A DNA stretch of 64,000 nucleotides from Enterobacteriaceae bacterium 4M9 (lineage in GTDB: Bacteria; Pseudomonadota; Gammaproteobacteria; Enterobacterales; Enterobacteriaceae), in the NCBI GenBank assembly GCA_010092695.1, contig JAADJJ010000001.1:4092001-4156000 (forward strand), read 5' to 3'. Under the pieces are notes generated by a model. That model was not told where the DNA came from and searched no databases. It saw only the letters and a program-made list of their open reading frames with translations. Every line of letters begins with the position of its first letter. The stretch's first letter is position 1. Made by a program: the position numbers and the translations under genes. Shown piece by piece: positions 62,817 through 64,000 of the stretch.

Positions 62817-62832
62817 TGGACCAAATGGTCAA
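62817..62832 (-). promoter_or_regulatory. RutR site at the upstream car promoter
   Basis: TTGACCATTTGGTCCA on the minus strand matches the RutR consensus TTGACCANNTGGTCAA except at one base. It is the uracil-responsive element known at carAB P1 in E. coli. TTGACC could double as a -35, with TGTTAT 17 bp downstream as -10. Confidence 0.78.
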
Positions 62833-62920
62833 ATTAACCAAAAGCAGGTTGCAAGACTGTCGATAACATCTATTTTTACGCACTTAATCCAAAGTAACAA
62901 CGAAACACATCGAAAATCAC

Positions 62921-62950
62921 AAAAGAAAAAGGGCAATGAATAATTGCCCT
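62921..62950 (-). terminator. dapB terminator
   Basis: An 8-bp stem AGGGCAAT/ATTGCCCT (5-base loop, 62930-62950) is followed on the minus strand by TTTTTCTTTT, about 50 bases past the dapB stop. Confidence 0.85.
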
Positions 62951-63002
62951 GCCAATCAATGTACTATGATTGCAATAACCACATCACGATGGGTATCAAA
63001 AA

Positions 63003-63824
63003 TTAAATACTGCGTAAATCCAGCACATCACGCATATCATAAAGGCCATCTTTTTTGCCTTTCAGCCAGACAGCAGAGCGAACTGCGCCATTTGCAAAGG
63101 TCATACGGCTTGACGCCTTGTGGGTAATCTCAATACGTTCGCCGATATCCGCAAACATCGCAGTATGCTCACCCACAATGTCGCCTGCACGCACGGTGGC
63201 AAAACCGATGGTGCCCGGCTCACGCTCACCGGTGTGGCCTTCACGTGCGTACACCGCGCAGTCGCGGAAATCTTTATTCAGCGCCCCGGCAATCGCCTCG
63301 CCCATCGCCAGCGCCGTGCCTGACGGTGCATCCACTTTATGGCGATGATGCGCTTCAATAATTTCAATATCCGTATAGTCGCCCATCACTTTGGCGGTTT
63401 TTTCCAGCAGGCGTAGCAGCACGTTCACGCCAACGCTAAAATTCGCGGCAAACACGATTGGGATGTCGGCGGCGGCCGCTTCAATGGCTTTTTTACCCGC
63501 GTCGTCAAACCCGGTGGTGCCGATTATCATGCCTTTACCGTGCTGACGGCAAAATGCCAGGTGGTTCAACGTCCCTTCCGGGCGCGTGAAGTCGATGAGG
63601 ATATCGAAATCATTCACCACTTCATCAAGGCGACTGTGAACCGTTACGCCACAGCGGCCAGCGCCCGCCAGCTCGCCAGCGTCGCTGCCAACAAGGGAGG
63701 AGCCTTCGCGCTCCAGCGCTGCTCCCGGCGTTACGCCATCCATTTGCAGAGCAGCCTGAATCAGCTGCCGTCCCATACGGCCACCCGCTCCCGCGATAGC
63801 GACGCGGACCTGTGCTTCATGCAT
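63003..63824 (-). CDS. dapB: DapB, 4-hydroxy-tetrahydrodipicolinate reductase
   Basis: NAD(P)H-dependent step in lysine and meso-diaminopimelate synthesis; diaminopimelate feeds MurE at the other end of the window. The start MHEAQVRVAIAG behind AAGAG gives 273 residues, the E. coli length; a GTG six codons earlier has no ribosome site. The nucleotide loop GAGGRMGR is at residues 12-19. The catalytic and substrate segment is EIIEAHHRHKVDAPSGTAL (His about 159-160, Lys163). Confidence 0.97.
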   Translation of the reverse strand: MHEAQVRVAIAGAGGRMGRQLIQAALQMDGVTPGAALEREGSSLVGSDAGELAGAGRCGVTVHSRLDEVVNDFDILIDFTRPEGTLNHLAFCRQHGKGMIIGTTGFDDAGKKAIEAAAADIPIVFAANFSVGVNVLLRLLEKTAKVMGDYTDIEIIEAHHRHKVDAPSGTALAMGEAIAGALNKDFRDCAVYAREGHTGEREPGTIGFATVRAGDIVGEHTAMFADIGERIEITHKASSRMTFANGAVRSAVWLKGKKDGLYDMRDVLDLRSI

Positions 63825-64000
63825 AGTTATACTCTTTTTCACTTGTTAAATTGTCGTTCGAACGTTTTCAGGTTAGCCAGCCCGCAAGCGTGCTGCCAGC
63901 CAAACCTGCGCATAATTAGAATTTAATGATAATCCGTGCCGGATATCAGTAAAAAGCATGATTTCCCTGGCAGGATGTGGGCATTGCCAGCAAACATTGT
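63825..64000. other. Region upstream of dapB, no gene seen
   Basis: 176 bp to the window edge, presumably holding the dapB promoter. No reading frame or hairpin is convincing. Confidence 0.5.

Overview
The window is a stretch of enterobacterial (Enterobacterales) chromosome, about 55% G+C by eye. Most of it follows, in inverted orientation, the gene order of the E. coli K-12 0-2 minute region, and protein lengths match E. coli almost residue for residue. The genus is not E. coli. It resembles a Cronobacter/Enterobacter/Franconibacter-type relative, but the sequence alone does not settle the genus. All recognised genes are intact except murG, which is cut by the left edge. I saw no rRNA, tRNA, transposase or prophage genes.

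Layout. (1) 1-10.5 kb, minus strand: the division and cell wall (dcw) cluster mraZ-rsmH-ftsL-ftsI-murE-murF-mraY-murD-ftsW-murG, tightly overlapping, read from a recognisable mra promoter with MraZ operator repeats. (2) 11-22 kb: cra, ilvIH and leuO (minus), divergent from leuLABCD (plus) with a leucine attenuator; then setA, the small RNA SgrS and sgrR, the glucose-phosphate stress module. (3) 24.3-25.5 kb: a lone flagellin gene with a sigma-28-type promoter, inserted between sgrR and thiB. (4) 25.6-35 kb: thiBPQ behind a TPP riboswitch, yabI, then araC and araBAD with a complete arabinose control region. (5) 35-42 kb: cho and polB, each behind a LexA-like box, then rapA and rluA. (6) 42.2-42.9 kb: a non-coding element very dense in hairpins. 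(7) 43-51 kb: djlA, the envelope and RNA-maintenance run lptD-surA-pdxA-rsmA-apaG-apaH, and folA. (8) 51.5-55.2 kb: an accessory segment between folA and kefC, with a LysE-type exporter, a two-gene operon of a papain-like cysteine protease and an unrecognised partner, and a type I-E CRISPR array of 18 repeats with no cas genes in the window. (9) 55.2-64 kb: kefC-kefF, a small lipoprotein, carB-carA and dapB.

How the genes work together. The left third builds peptidoglycan precursors and the septum, and dapB at the far right supplies meso-diaminopimelate for MurE. The ilv/leu genes make branched-chain amino acids. thi and ara genes import thiamine and catabolise L-arabinose. cho and polB form a compact DNA-damage group. 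lptD and surA build the outer membrane. carAB feeds pyrimidine and arginine synthesis. The most unusual content is the orphan flagellin, the protease operon next to the CRISPR array, the hairpin element, and a short SgrS without the SgrT reading frame.
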